Below, piece by piece: positions 24,523 to 33,583 of a stretch of 64,000 nucleotides of DNA. The stretch lies in assembly GCF_030247605.1 (NCBI RefSeq), contig NZ_JAOTSB010000005.1:62001-126000 (forward strand). The letters are read 5' to 3'. The position numbers and the translations under genes were made by a program. Source of the DNA: Acidaminobacter sp. Lineage in GTDB: Bacteria > Bacillota > Clostridia > Peptostreptococcales > Acidaminobacteraceae. Below the pieces are notes generated by a model, which made no database searches, was not told where the DNA came from, and saw only the letters and a program-made list of their open reading frames with translations. How positions within the stretch are numbered: the first letter of the stretch is position 1; each line of letters starts with the position of its first letter.

Positions 24523-25341
24523 TTAATGCCCACGATCTTCATCATCCTGTTTGAGTTTACTTACAACAGGAACATTAGCTTTTTCAAACATCTTGACTTG
24601 TTGATCCGTTACTGAAGAGTCTGTGATGATCATATTTATTTTTTCCAAACCACACATTTTATACAGAGAATTTACCCCTAATTTTGAACTGTCTGTAATG
24701 ATGATGGTTTTATCCGAAGCCTCCATCATTTTGATTTGAACAATAATTTCATCCGGCCGCTGATAAGTAATCCCGGATTCAACCGAAACCCCGCAGGTTG
24801 TAAGAAAAAAAGTGTTGATGTTTAATTTCGAGAAGATTAATGTCGCCATATCAGTCGTCATTGAATACTCTTCCGGGCTTAACACCCCACCTGTCAGTAT
24901 TACCGTAAAGCCCTTTGCGTCTGCCAGAACATTGGCAATATGAAGTGAGTTGGTAACAACCGTCAGTCGACTGAATTTCGTTTTAATGATTTCCGCGAGT
25001 TTTCTTGAGGTCGTACCTGAATCCAACGCCAACGACTGTCCCTCTGTTATATATTGTGCTGCAATCTCAGCAATCTCTGCTTTTTCAGAAACCTTCTGCC
25101 GTTCTCTTTTTTGAAATTCAAGATATCCGTTGTTAGATTCATTAGAGTCACTTTGATTGACAGCGACTGCACCGCCATGTGTTCTTTTTAGATAGCCCTC
25201 TGATTCCAGATATTCAAGGTCTCTTCGTACGGTTTCAGACGACACTCCTATCGTCACCTTAAGAGAAGATGCTTTAACTGCACCTTCCTTTTCGAGGATC
25301 GAAAGTATCTGCTCATATCTTTTTTCAGGCAACCACATCAT
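24523..25341 (-). CDS. DeoR-family transcriptional regulator
   Basis: About 272 residues from ATG 25341, chosen because GAGGGTG precedes it and the family start is LPEKRYEQILSILEKEGAVK. The DeoR helix-turn-helix follows (SSETVRRDLEYLESEGYLKRTHGGA). The C-terminal sugar-phosphate sensor domain has AAQYITEGQSLALDSGTTSR, TVVTNSLHIANVLA, VILTGGVLSPEEYSMTT and ITDSSKLGVNSLYKM. Such proteins are repressors released by phosphorylated metabolites. It lies between an organophosphate hydrolase gene and a divergent MFS transporter, and likely regulates both. Confidence 0.93.
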   Translation of the reverse strand: MMWLPEKRYEQILSILEKEGAVKASSLKVTIGVSSETVRRDLEYLESEGYLKRTHGGAVAVNQSDSNESNNGYLEFQKRERQKVSEKAEIAEIAAQYITEGQSLALDSGTTSRKLAEIIKTKFSRLTVVTNSLHIANVLADAKGFTVILTGGVLSPEEYSMTTDMATLIFSKLNINTFFLTTCGVSVESGITYQRPDEIIVQIKMMEASDKTIIITDSSKLGVNSLYKMCGLEKINMIITDSSVTDQQVKMFEKANVPVVSKLKQDDEDRGH

Positions 25342-25482
25342 TTCAACACCCTCAATTCCATATTGTAAGTTAGAATCTCTTCGCACACATAATACCACAC
25401 TACAACAACAAAACACAATAATATGCACAAATTTATCAAATTATTTCTTGATTTCAGGATTCAAACCATCGATAATTAAAAT

Positions 25483-25530
25483 ATTTCACAACTAAACACT
25501 TTTTTTATCACATTTTCACTTGATTTCACA
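25483..25530. promoter_or_regulatory. Candidate DeoR operator cluster
   Basis: ATTTCACA occurs at 25483-25490 and 25523-25530, with related TTATCACA and ATTTTCAC between them (about 25505-25519). DeoR-family repressors commonly bind direct repeats spaced about one helix turn. The last copy overlaps the -35/spacer of the MFS promoter, consistent with repression. Binding is inferred. Confidence 0.45.
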
Positions 25531-25548
25531 CAGAATCAGTAATATAAT
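25520..25548 (+). promoter_or_regulatory. Sigma-A promoter of the MFS transporter gene
   Basis: TTGATT, 17 bases, TATAAT. The expected start is near 25555, 40 bases before the start codon. Confidence 0.85.
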
Positions 25549-25595
25549 GACCTCATTCCACATAATATCACACACCGATTTAAGGAGGAGTCATT

Positions 25596-26885
25596 TTGGA
25601 AAGTGCGATGAAAAACAAAGATTTGAACACAACGAGGAAATGGGCATCTCTAGTATCACTTATTTTTGGAGCGGGTACAATCTACAAGCTAGGATTCCTA
25701 AAGGATGCATTTTATGTGCCAATGCAACAGTTCATGAATCTATCCCACACCCAAATTGGATTAGCAATGAGTGTCGCTGGCTTTATTTCCACTTTTGGCT
25801 TCTTGGCATCCATTTATTTGTCCGATCGTTTCTCAAAGAAAATCATGATTCCAATTTCTTTAATAGGTACCGGTGCCGTTGGATTATTACTCTCTACTTT
25901 ACCTTCATTCAACTATTTTCTGATCGCTTATTGTCTGCTTGCAATTTTTGCAGACATGTTATTCTGGCCAATTATGCTGAAAACAGTCCGTTTGCTAGGC
26001 GACAAAAGCGAACAAGGCAGAATGTTTGGTCTTCTGGAAGCAGGTCGGGGTCTGATTGACACCATTGTCGCTTTTGGCGCTCTCGGCATTTTTGCATATC
26101 TAGGAAGCAACGCCAATGGTTTAAAAGGTGCAATTCTCTTTTTCTCTGTAGTACCAATAATCATAGGTATAATTTCATATTTTCTGCTAGATCACGACAA
26201 GGTCAGTGAAGTCAATTCTAAAGGTGAACGAGTTGGTAAGAATAAAGTCGCTTTTGAAGGTATGACAAGAGCAATCAAAAATAAATACATATGGATTGTA
26301 GCTTTCAATGTCTTCTTTGTATACAGCGCTTACTGTGGTATTACCTACTTCACTCCGTTTCTTGAGGACATCTATGGTCTCCCTCTAGTACTTCTTGGCG
26401 CATATGGCATAATTAAGCAATATGGTCTCAAAATGCTTGGGGGACCTGTTGGCGGATATTTAACGGATAAAGTCGTTAAATCGGCAACCAAATTTCTAAA
26501 AATCACTTTTCTTCTCACTGCAATTGTTATGTTGATCTATATGAATCTTCCTCATGAATCCTTAAATCTTTACTTTGGCATGTTCTTGACATTAGTTGTA
26601 GGTGCCTTTATTTTCAGTATGCGTGCAGTTTTCTTTGCACCTATGGAAGAAATTAAAGTACCACGCGAAATTACAGGTTCCGCTATGTCACTTGGCTCCT
26701 TAATCGGTTATCTACCTGGTGCTTTTCTTTATACGGTCTATGGAAATATACTTGACACCCATCCAGGTATGGCAGGTTATAAAATCGTCTTTTCTATGAT
26801 GACAGGTTTTGCGATTCTCGGTTTCCTACTTTCAAGTTACCTTTTGAAGAGCATAAAAAAAATGGACAGCGACAAGGCAGCCTAA
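25596..26885 (+). CDS. Major facilitator superfamily transporter
   Basis: 429 residues with about twelve hydrophobic helices and a central charged loop (about 195-225, KVSEVNSKGERVGKNKVAFE). The MFS motif appears after helix 2 as YLSDRFSKKIMIPISL. The TTG at 25596 has AAGGAGGAG 5 bases upstream; an ATG at 25608 is a weaker alternative. The family does not fix substrate. Divergence from a DeoR regulator and closeness to an organophosphate hydrolase suggest uptake of a phosphorylated or sugar-like compound; this is inference. The gene has its own promoter and terminator. Confidence 0.9.
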   Translation: MESAMKNKDLNTTRKWASLVSLIFGAGTIYKLGFLKDAFYVPMQQFMNLSHTQIGLAMSVAGFISTFGFLASIYLSDRFSKKIMIPISLIGTGAVGLLLSTLPSFNYFLIAYCLLAIFADMLFWPIMLKTVRLLGDKSEQGRMFGLLEAGRGLIDTIVAFGALGIFAYLGSNANGLKGAILFFSVVPIIIGIISYFLLDHDKVSEVNSKGERVGKNKVAFEGMTRAIKNKYIWIVAFNVFFVYSAYCGITYFTPFLEDIYGLPLVLLGAYGIIKQYGLKMLGGPVGGYLTDKVVKSATKFLKITFLLTAIVMLIYMNLPHESLNLYFGMFLTLVVGAFIFSMRAVFFAPMEEIKVPREITGSAMSLGSLIGYLPGAFLYTVYGNILDTHPGMAGYKIVFSMMTGFAILGFLLSSYLLKSIKKMDSDKAA

Positions 26886-26900
26886 TAAGACCTTAAAGTC

Positions 26901-26945
26901 AAAAACCACTTCAATCGTTGAAGTTCATGCGATGAAGTGGTTTTT
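26901..26945 (+). terminator. Terminator of the MFS gene
   Basis: AAAAACCACTTCA and TGAAGTGGTTTTT form a 13-pair stem; the inner loop holds a second short hairpin. T-run on the plus strand, followed by ATAATG. Confidence 0.88.
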
Positions 26946-27084
26946 ATAATGTCCTGTTTTTTCGTGTTGATAGATAGGTCATTTATTTACAAGCAAACTT
27001 TTCAGTCACCGAAGGCTAAAGATTGGTAACGGGCTGCGTTCTATCGCGCAGCATACACCTCACGCTAACTGCCGTGCGCCCCTT

Positions 27085-27150
27085 GGTCTCGGGCTGCGCC
27101 CTATATAAACGAGAGCAAAAAAACGCAGTTGAGTGCAAGCACTCCTCTGC
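27085..27150. repeat. 66-bp direct repeat, copy 1
   Basis: Identical over 66 bases to 27239-27304. It starts with GGTCTCGGGCTGCGCCC and ends with CACTCCTCTGC. This copy holds only the left arm of the long hairpin found at copy 2, so it looks like a partial duplication of a terminator region. A flanking 25-base sequence (ACACCTCACGC..GCCGTGCGCC) is also repeated, near 27055 and 27167. The 459 bases between the MFS and permease genes contain no convincing gene. Confidence 0.9.
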
Positions 27151-27238
27151 ACGGGCTGCGCAAGGTACACCTCACGCCAACAGCCGTGCGCCTCGTTCCG
27201 CCTTAAACCTCGCTCCGCGCGTTTTAAGGCTGCACTTC

Positions 27239-27304
27239 GGTCTCGGGCTGCGCCCTATATAAACGAGAGCAAAAAAACGCAGTTGAGTGCAAGCACTCCT
27301 CTGC
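27239..27304. repeat. 66-bp direct repeat, copy 2
   Basis: Second identical copy, 154 bases from the first. It runs into the hairpin at 27260-27323. Confidence 0.9.
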
Positions 27305-27323
27305 GTTTTTTTGCTCTCGTTTA
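27260..27323 (-). terminator. Long perfect hairpin, terminator of the ABC operon
   Basis: A 23-bp perfect inverted repeat (27260-27282 and 27301-27323; TAAACGAGAGC.../...GCTCTCGTTTA) encloses a smaller hairpin GAGTGC-AA-GCACTC. On the minus strand the inner stem is followed by TTTTTTTGC, giving a good terminator 22 bases after the permease stop. It would also work on the plus strand. Confidence 0.85.
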
Positions 27324-27344
27324 TGCACGGCTGTTAGCTATTTG

Positions 27345-28673
27345 TCACTCGTTTCTAATAGCCTCTAACGCACTTAACTTCATTGCCCTCAGGGCCGGAT
27401 AAAAACCAGCGGCTATGCCAACAACTGTTGCAAACACCAGCGCTGAGCCGCTCAGCCAAAGAGGAATAAATGAAATCCCGCCTGTAGTTTCACCCCAGCC
27501 AATATTAAAGAGGCTCACTCCCACGGAATTGACCAGCCAGGAAATTAAATAACTCAGCACCAGTCCCAATAAGCCTCCGAAGAAGCCAATCATACCGGCT
27601 TCAAACAAAAACAGTTTCTTGATGACCGGCAGCTCTGCGCCCAGAACTTTCATGACGCCAATCTCCCTAGTCCGTTCATAAATCGACATGACCATAGTGT
27701 TTGTGATCCCCAGTGCCGCAACAAACAGCGACACCGCGCCTATACCGCCAAGCACCGCCCGGATCCCGGCCGTCGTCTGCTTCATGGACTCCAGGATATC
27801 CGAGAGACTCCAGGCCTGAAGCCCCATGTCCTTGATCTGCTGCTGCACTTCCTGGACCTTATTCAGGTCATTGACCTTGACCTTGAGCTGTCCGTATTTG
27901 TCCGCATTCGGATCTGGTCTGACGCGGCCGCCGCCTCCGCCGCCACCATTATTGCCTGACAGCTTGGCGAGCTCTTCCTTCAGCTTGGTCAACTGAGTAA
28001 TGTCCATATAAACCGTCCAGTCCCGCTCATTGTTGCTTTGGACCAGAATGCCCGCCGCCTGAACCTTCACGCCTCTTGGTCGCTGAGTGATATCCACATT
28101 GTCCGGCAGTGCCAAAAGCCGCGCCGTCATCAGTTCCACCTGCGGCGGTCCTGTATAGACCCTGGATTTCGGGTCATAGAACGAATCCTTGATGCCGCTG
28201 CCAAATAACAGCTCGTATTTACCGGTACCATCCGGTAAAGCGCCTTGCTCTACCTGAAAGTCGAAAAAATCCGACTTGGTCATATCGATACCATTTAAGT
28301 TGAGGTACGTAAAGTAGCGACCGGCATTCAGCTGCATCCCCTGCATCATGATTGGCATCACCGCGTCCACACCCGGAATCTGCTCGATCAATGCAACCGT
28401 CTCATCATTGAGTTTCGGTGCTTCACCCGCGCCAGGCCCAGGCGCCGGCATGCCCGGCTCCACATAGCCCCAGTTCGGGCTGACATCAATGATGTTGAGA
28501 CTCCCCATATTCTTGAGCTGCTCCTCAAAATTGCGGTTCATCCCAATCCCCAGGGACATCATGACCACAATGGAAGCTGTTCCAATGACAACCCCCAGAA
28601 CAGTCAGAATCGTCCGCGTCTTACGGCGCAGCAGATTCTTGACGCCCATTGAAATCAAATCCGCACTATTCAT
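27345..28673 (-). CDS. ABC transporter permease (MacB/FtsX type)
   Basis: About 442 residues. The N-terminus LISMGVKNLLRRKTRTILTV, then LGVVIGTASIVVMMSLGIGM is the MacB_PCD signature; a large extracellular domain follows (about 60-310) with a Gly-rich insert (NNGGGGGGGRVRPD). Three C-terminal helices follow: GIGAVSLFVAALGITNTMVM, GFFGGLLGLVLSYLISWLV and WLSGSALVFATVVGIAAGFY. ATG 28673 is used because GGTGGAGG precedes it; the gene overlaps the stop of the upstream exported protein. With the ATPase two genes upstream it forms a type VII (mechanotransmission) ABC system. No MacA-type adaptor with lipoyl/HlyD motif is present. Confidence 0.92.
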   Translation of the reverse strand: MNSADLISMGVKNLLRRKTRTILTVLGVVIGTASIVVMMSLGIGMNRNFEEQLKNMGSLNIIDVSPNWGYVEPGMPAPGPGAGEAPKLNDETVALIEQIPGVDAVMPIMMQGMQLNAGRYFTYLNLNGIDMTKSDFFDFQVEQGALPDGTGKYELLFGSGIKDSFYDPKSRVYTGPPQVELMTARLLALPDNVDITQRPRGVKVQAAGILVQSNNERDWTVYMDITQLTKLKEELAKLSGNNGGGGGGGRVRPDPNADKYGQLKVKVNDLNKVQEVQQQIKDMGLQAWSLSDILESMKQTTAGIRAVLGGIGAVSLFVAALGITNTMVMSIYERTREIGVMKVLGAELPVIKKLFLFEAGMIGFFGGLLGLVLSYLISWLVNSVGVSLFNIGWGETTGGISFIPLWLSGSALVFATVVGIAAGFYPALRAMKLSALEAIRNE

Positions 28674-31161
28674 TGTCCTCCACCGCCTCAATTTCAGCCG
28701 CACGTTTCTTGTCCGCCCTGCGTTTCCAAAGCATCACGCCGCCCAGCAGCGCCGCCATGGCGGCCAGAATCGCCAGAATCATCAGTTTGGAGCCTGGACC
28801 AGGCATAGGCCCGCCTTCACCCGGAATCCCCTCGCCAGGCACTTCCTCACCAGGGATTCCTTCTCCAGGAACGCCCATAGGATCGCCCATGACATTGACA
28901 GAAAACGGCTTTTCAATACGGCCGGCCTCGCCGTTGGCATCCTCGTACTCAAAGACGACCATGCCGGTTGCCTCGCCCTCTGCCATTGGAATCAGCGTCG
29001 TGTCAAAATAGTCGCTTCTCCCCGCCTCAAAGTTGCCCACATAATAATTGGATCCCTGTATCTGGAAGTCCCCTTCCACTTTGACCATCATATTATACAA
29101 AGTGGACTTCCCAAGGTTATAAAACTCAAAGGACAGCGGCACCGGATTATTCACATAGGCCTCAAACGGCAGCCCAATCTCAGAGGTTTCCAGCCGCACC
29201 GGCTGAATCACCGGAATACTGACGACCTCTTCTTCCTTATAAGGATTCTTCTGATCATCATAAGCGTTGCCCTTGCTGTCTTCGTACTCAAAGGTCACCG
29301 TCAGGGCGTACGCCTTCACCGCCGCGTCGTTCTTGACCCGCATCCGCACGATCTTCGACAGCATCTCCTGCCGCCCCATAGCCTCAATAAAGAACGAACT
29401 CGCCATGTCGATAGGCGAAAACACGCCCTCCTCCGGCTTCAGCGTTACCTTGATATTGCGGATGCCCTCACTGCTGCTGGTATTGTAGAGATCCAGCTGC
29501 AGGTCAAATTCCGTGCCTGCCAGTACGGCGTCCCCGCCAATTCCATAATCCCGAATGATAATTTTAGGTCTGCCGGAAGCCCCGCCATCCGCGCCGTCGG
29601 ATCCCAAAATGGACACTCCGGCGTATTCGCGAACCTGCAGCTGCTCGTCTTTCCCCACGCTGCTGTACTTCACAGCTGCATACAAATCATAAAAATTCGT
29701 TGCGACTTCCTTCCTCGCCTGGAAGGTGAACGTCAGCGTCTCGGACGCCCCCGCGGCAATAGTCCTAAAGGTTCGTTTCGGCGACGTCTTCGGCACCACT
29801 GCCTCGCTCGGATACTCCATGGACACCTCCACGAGCTCTGCGTCCGAACGCCCTTCGTTTTTCACTACAAACGACACGGAAAAAATCCCGCCGGCACTGA
29901 CCGCCCTTGGTCTGGCCAGGTTCAGAATTTTCATGTCCAGCGCGCTGAGCTCGTCGCCCTCAATAGGCACATAAATCTTAGATGTCGTCGTATAGGACTT
30001 CCCGTCCAAATCAATATAAGTCATCTCCGCCGTCAGCTCGTGAGTCCCGCTTGCGGCACCGGACGGCGCCAGAATATTGAACGTCACCACCGACGTCCGT
30101 TTCCCGCCAATAATCCCCACAAACTTCGTCTCCATGTCCCCGTCCAGCCGCAGGTTGCCTGCGTCAAAGCCCGTCAGCTTGATCCGCACATCGCCGGCGT
30201 CAATTGTGCCGGCGTTCTCCAGCACCAGCGCGATCTGATCCTTGACCCCGGCAACCACCTTGTCCCCCATAAACCTATAGCTCGTTATGCCGATGGTCGG
30301 CTCCACATTCGCCGCCTTCACCCGCACATAATAGACCAGGCTGGCATCCGTATGAGGCTTGTCGTCAGAATCCTTGTACTGCAGATTGAGCTTGATGGCA
30401 TAAATACGCGTCTGCGCCGTTGGCGACACCACCACATCGAATCTCGCGATCTCTGTGTCCTCCGAACGCAGCCTGTCGATTGTGTCATGGGTCACGCTCT
30501 GGTCGAGTTTAAACGGCGTTGTCCCGGGATCCGCGAAAGTCACAATGACATTTTTTGCGTCGTCGTCCGAGATGTTGGTCAGCGGAATTTCCAGCGTCGC
30601 TTTTGTGCCGGACAGCATCAGCGGCGTCGTCGTGGATTCCTTGACGCGGATGACCGGCTGGTAGACCGGTACTTCCGTCACCGGGTCCTGATCCACGGTT
30701 CGGATGCCGGGAACGACAATGGTTTCCTCCGTGGTTCCTGCGCCGGTTCGGATGACTATCGGCAGCGTTGCCTCTCCGTTGCCTTTGTACTGGAGGTCGA
30801 TCCGGTAATAGTTGAAGCTGCCGCTGGCAGCCTCCGAAATCCCAAGCGCCGAGAGAACGGCTGCCGATGGCGACGTCACCTCCGACATCCCCGCAAGTCC
30901 ACTCAGCGGACTAAAGGTGCTAAGGGCGGCGTTGCTGATTGCCACGCTCTGATAGGACGTCTCTTCCGAACGGCTTAAAGCCAGAACCAGCGCAAAAGTC
31001 GAATCCGTCCGGATCGAAGTCACTTTGGTGGAAAGCGAAGTAGTCATAGTGCCCACTTTTTGAATATACTGGCTGGTGACCACTTCAGCGGCACTAGGCA
31101 CCGGCACCCCTGTCAGCAGCATGACCAGCATCAGGCCAAGGGCCATCACTCGTTTAAGCAT
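28666..31161 (-). CDS. Large exported protein with CARDB-like repeats and C-terminal anchor
   Basis: About 831 residues. Signal peptide: [23 protein letters not shown]. The body is beta-rich with several Ig-like repeats of the CARDB/COG1361 kind, for example MLSGTKATLEIPLTNISDDD, IALVLENAGTIDAGDVRIKL, SVSFVVKNEGRSDAELVEVS, DLQLDLYNTSSSEGIRNIKV and PLSFEFYNLGKSTLYNMMVK. A Pro/Gly-Glu linker (PGEGIPGEEVPGEG) leads to one membrane helix (LMILAILAAMAALLGGVML) and a basic tail. It is translationally coupled between the ATPase and permease genes, so it likely works with them, perhaps as an extracellular adaptor. ATG 31161 has AGGA 8 bases upstream. Confidence 0.85.
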   Translation of the reverse strand: MLKRVMALGLMLVMLLTGVPVPSAAEVVTSQYIQKVGTMTTSLSTKVTSIRTDSTFALVLALSRSEETSYQSVAISNAALSTFSPLSGLAGMSEVTSPSAAVLSALGISEAASGSFNYYRIDLQYKGNGEATLPIVIRTGAGTTEETIVVPGIRTVDQDPVTEVPVYQPVIRVKESTTTPLMLSGTKATLEIPLTNISDDDAKNVIVTFADPGTTPFKLDQSVTHDTIDRLRSEDTEIARFDVVVSPTAQTRIYAIKLNLQYKDSDDKPHTDASLVYYVRVKAANVEPTIGITSYRFMGDKVVAGVKDQIALVLENAGTIDAGDVRIKLTGFDAGNLRLDGDMETKFVGIIGGKRTSVVTFNILAPSGAASGTHELTAEMTYIDLDGKSYTTTSKIYVPIEGDELSALDMKILNLARPRAVSAGGIFSVSFVVKNEGRSDAELVEVSMEYPSEAVVPKTSPKRTFRTIAAGASETLTFTFQARKEVATNFYDLYAAVKYSSVGKDEQLQVREYAGVSILGSDGADGGASGRPKIIIRDYGIGGDAVLAGTEFDLQLDLYNTSSSEGIRNIKVTLKPEEGVFSPIDMASSFFIEAMGRQEMLSKIVRMRVKNDAAVKAYALTVTFEYEDSKGNAYDDQKNPYKEEEVVSIPVIQPVRLETSEIGLPFEAYVNNPVPLSFEFYNLGKSTLYNMMVKVEGDFQIQGSNYYVGNFEAGRSDYFDTTLIPMAEGEATGMVVFEYEDANGEAGRIEKPFSVNVMGDPMGVPGEGIPGEEVPGEGIPGEGGPMPGPGSKLMILAILAAMAALLGGVMLWKRRADKKRAAEIEAVEDNE

Positions 31162-31867
31162 GAACATATTCCTTCACTTCTCCCCTCATGATTTCGACCG
31201 ATTCAATATTGCCGTCCCTGATATGGACGACTTTGTCCGCAAAGGCGGCGACTTCCGGGTCGTGGGTGACAATCACCAGCGTCTGATGGTTCTGTCGCGC
31301 CATTCCCAGCATAATCTCCATGACTGACTCCGAAGTTTTGCTGTCCAGGTTGCCCGTTGGCTCATCCGCGAAGATAATGTTCGGAGAGCCCACAAATGCC
31401 CGGGCTATGCCCACACGCTGCTGCTGCCCGCCGCTCATCTGATTGGGTTTGTGGGCAATGTATTTTTCGAGCCCGACCTTCATCAGAATATCCATGGCCA
31501 TTTCCTCCCGCTCGCCCTTTGGCACCCTGCGGAACATCAGCGGCATCATAACGTTTTCCAGGGCATTGAGCGAGGCGATCAGATTATAAGACTGAAAGAC
31601 GAAACCCACATTCTGCTGCCTGAAGCGGGCAAGCTCTGCCTCGTTCATGACGCTGATCCGGTGTCCTTCTATCTCTATGGTCCCCTTGGTAGGCTTTTCC
31701 AGCCCCGCCATCATGTTGAGCAGCGTCGACTTCCCCGAGCCCGAGGTGCCAAGGATACAGCAGACTTCTCCCTTTTCAATTTCAAGGTCGACCTTGTCTA
31801 GGGCCACCACTTTTTCGTGGCCCAAGCGATAAACTTTTCTGAGCTCTTTGACTTCAATTGCGGCCAA
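31154..31867 (-). CDS. ABC transporter ATPase (MacB/LolD type)
   Basis: About 237 residues from the TTG at 31867, which follows AGGGGTGG and gives the standard start [20 protein letters not shown]. Walker A is GTSGSGKST, the ABC signature is [17 protein letters not shown] and Walker B is [17 protein letters not shown], followed by the H-loop [10 protein letters not shown]. An in-frame ATG at 31939 would add 24 residues of unusual sequence. First gene of the three-gene ABC locus; its stop overlaps the start of the exported protein. Confidence 0.94.
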   Translation of the reverse strand: MAAIEVKELRKVYRLGHEKVVALDKVDLEIEKGEVCCILGTSGSGKSTLLNMMAGLEKPTKGTIEIEGHRISVMNEAELARFRQQNVGFVFQSYNLIASLNALENVMMPLMFRRVPKGEREEMAMDILMKVGLEKYIAHKPNQMSGGQQQRVGIARAFVGSPNIIFADEPTGNLDSKTSESVMEIMLGMARQNHQTLVIVTHDPEVAAFADKVVHIRDGNIESVEIMRGEVKEYVHA

Positions 31868-32111
31868 GGCGATCCCACCCCTCTGCGTTTCGACTCCTTG
31901 AGTTTCAAAGCCTTTTATTGTTACCCCTGTTAATTCCATAACAATATTAATTTTTCTCAATAATTCAAGTTTTTTTAGCCGATGGTCACTTCATCCAGCA
32001 CCCTCCGGCAAGCCTCCCATTTGGGCAAAAGACTTGTAAGCAAAGCATTAGACGCCCGCCGCGAACCATTGGTTCCTCATTTGAAAGGCAGCCGCAATAT
32101 TTTTTCTCGCC

Positions 32112-32140
32112 TTGAAATAGAACTCTTGTTCTGTTAAACT
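32112..32140 (+). promoter_or_regulatory. dinB promoter with SOS box
   Basis: TTGAAA (32112-32117), 17 bases, TAAACT (32135-32140). In the spacer at 32120-32131 lies GAACTCTTGTTC, a perfect match to the Gram-positive LexA box GAAC-N4-GTTC. LexA bound here would cover the promoter, so dinB should be induced by DNA damage. Confidence 0.85.
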
Positions 32141-32225
32141 AAAGATAGAAACCGGGTGTCTGCGGCTAGCGCCTATCAACCCCGAGTTTCACCTTACCAA
32201 AATTACAAAGGAGGGAGATCATCTC

Positions 32226-33482
32226 ATGTCTGCTTCGCGCATTGTCTTTCACGTCGACGTGAACTCCGCCTATTTGTCCTGGGAGGCCGCCTACCGCCTG
32301 CAGATGGGGGAATCCCTGGATCTGAGGACCATCCCGTCCGCGGTGGGCGGTGACGTCACCAAGCGCCGCGGAATCATTCTCGCGAAATCTATCCCCGCCA
32401 AGGCTTACAACATACAAACCGGCGAAAGTGTGGGCGCCGCGCTCCTCAAATGCCCAAATCTCGTCCTGGTTCGCCCGACCTACGGGCTTTACATCCGCTG
32501 CCACCGCGCCATGCTGGAAGTTCTGAAAGAGTATTCGCCCCGTGTTCAGGTGTTTTCCATTGATGAGTGCTTCCTGGAAATGACCGACGTGCGCCTGGGC
32601 GGCAGAAGCCCGGTGGAAGTCGCCCACGAGATCCGAAACAGAATCCGGACGGAGCTGGGCTTTACCGTCAACATAGGCATCTCCGTCAACAAGCTCCTGG
32701 CCAAAGTCGCCTCTGACTTTCGAAAGCCAGATCAGGTCCACACCTTATATCCGGAGGAAATTGAGGAGAAAATGTGGCCCCTCCCGGCCGGCGACCTGTT
32801 TATGGTGGGCCGGGCCACCAAGGAGAAGCTCGAGCGCATGGGCATCCGCACCATTGGCGAGATCGCGCGCTTCGACCGTACACTGCTGCGGATCCGGTTC
32901 AAAAAGCACGGCGACGTGATCTGGAATTATGCCAACGGCATTGACAGCGCCGGAATGCTGGAAACGGAAAGTGATGGGGTCAAGGGCATTGGAAACTCCA
33001 CCACCATTCCTTTTGATGTGGAGGATTCCAAAATTGCCCGACTGTACCTTCTGTCCCTTTCGGAAATGGTCGGCATGCGCCTCAGGGACAAAGGGCTGAC
33101 CTACGGCCTCGTTTCCGTGTCGATCCGCCATTCGGATTTCGAGCATTTTTCCCATCAAAAAAAACTGCTCTACCGCAGCGATTCTACGGATGACCTGTAC
33201 CGGGAAGTCTGCGGCCTGTTTGACGCCCTCTGGACCGGCGCAGCCCTTCGCCACGTCGGCGTTCGCGTCAGCGATCTCTCACCAAAGACGGCGCAGCAGC
33301 TGTCGTTTTTTGATCATCCGAAAGCCCTCGCCCGCAGCGCGCTGGACAAAACCATTGATGACCTTCGCCTTAAATACGGAAACAGCGTCATTCAGCGGGG
33401 CTCCTTCCTCCACACCGGGATACAGCCGGTCATGGGCGGCGTTGGAGATGAGGATTATCCTATGATGCGCTCCGCGCTCTAG
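32226..33482 (+). CDS. dinB: DNA polymerase IV (Y family)
   Basis: 418 residues. Catalytic acidic residues: D11 in IVFHVDVNSAYLSWE and D113/E114 in VFSIDECFLEMTDV. The helix-hairpin-helix region follows (LFMVGRATKEKLERMGIRTI), then the little-finger domain. A beta-clamp motif QQLSFFDHP is near the C-terminus. AAAGGAGGGAG lies upstream of the ATG. The enzyme performs translesion synthesis. It is slightly longer than E. coli DinB (351) but similar to UmuC-like DinB proteins of Clostridia. Its promoter has an SOS box. Confidence 0.95.
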   Translation: MSASRIVFHVDVNSAYLSWEAAYRLQMGESLDLRTIPSAVGGDVTKRRGIILAKSIPAKAYNIQTGESVGAALLKCPNLVLVRPTYGLYIRCHRAMLEVLKEYSPRVQVFSIDECFLEMTDVRLGGRSPVEVAHEIRNRIRTELGFTVNIGISVNKLLAKVASDFRKPDQVHTLYPEEIEEKMWPLPAGDLFMVGRATKEKLERMGIRTIGEIARFDRTLLRIRFKKHGDVIWNYANGIDSAGMLETESDGVKGIGNSTTIPFDVEDSKIARLYLLSLSEMVGMRLRDKGLTYGLVSVSIRHSDFEHFSHQKKLLYRSDSTDDLYREVCGLFDALWTGAALRHVGVRVSDLSPKTAQQLSFFDHPKALARSALDKTIDDLRLKYGNSVIQRGSFLHTGIQPVMGGVGDEDYPMMRSAL

Positions 33483-33513
33483 AGTCACCCTGCATAGCTT
33501 CACACCACCGAAA

Positions 33514-33566
33514 AAAAGGACTGTCTGGCAATGCGCTTTATAAGGCATTTTTCAGACAGTCCTTTT
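33514..33566. terminator. Terminator after dinB (bidirectional)
   Basis: AAAAGGACTGTCTG and CAGACAGTCCTTTT form a 14-pair stem with a 25-base inner part. A/T runs on both sides suit dinB (+) and the convergent 169-aa gene (-). Confidence 0.88.
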
Positions 33567-33583
33567 GCATTTCACCCTTAAGT

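Noticed and set aside
27000..27344. Insertion sequence remnant
   Set aside because: No transposase-like frame, terminal inverted repeats or target duplications were seen; the elements are duplicated terminator-type sequences.
28489..30978. An 829-codon open frame on the plus strand
   Set aside because: It is antisense to the exported CARDB-like protein, is His/Arg-rich without domains, and has no ribosome site.
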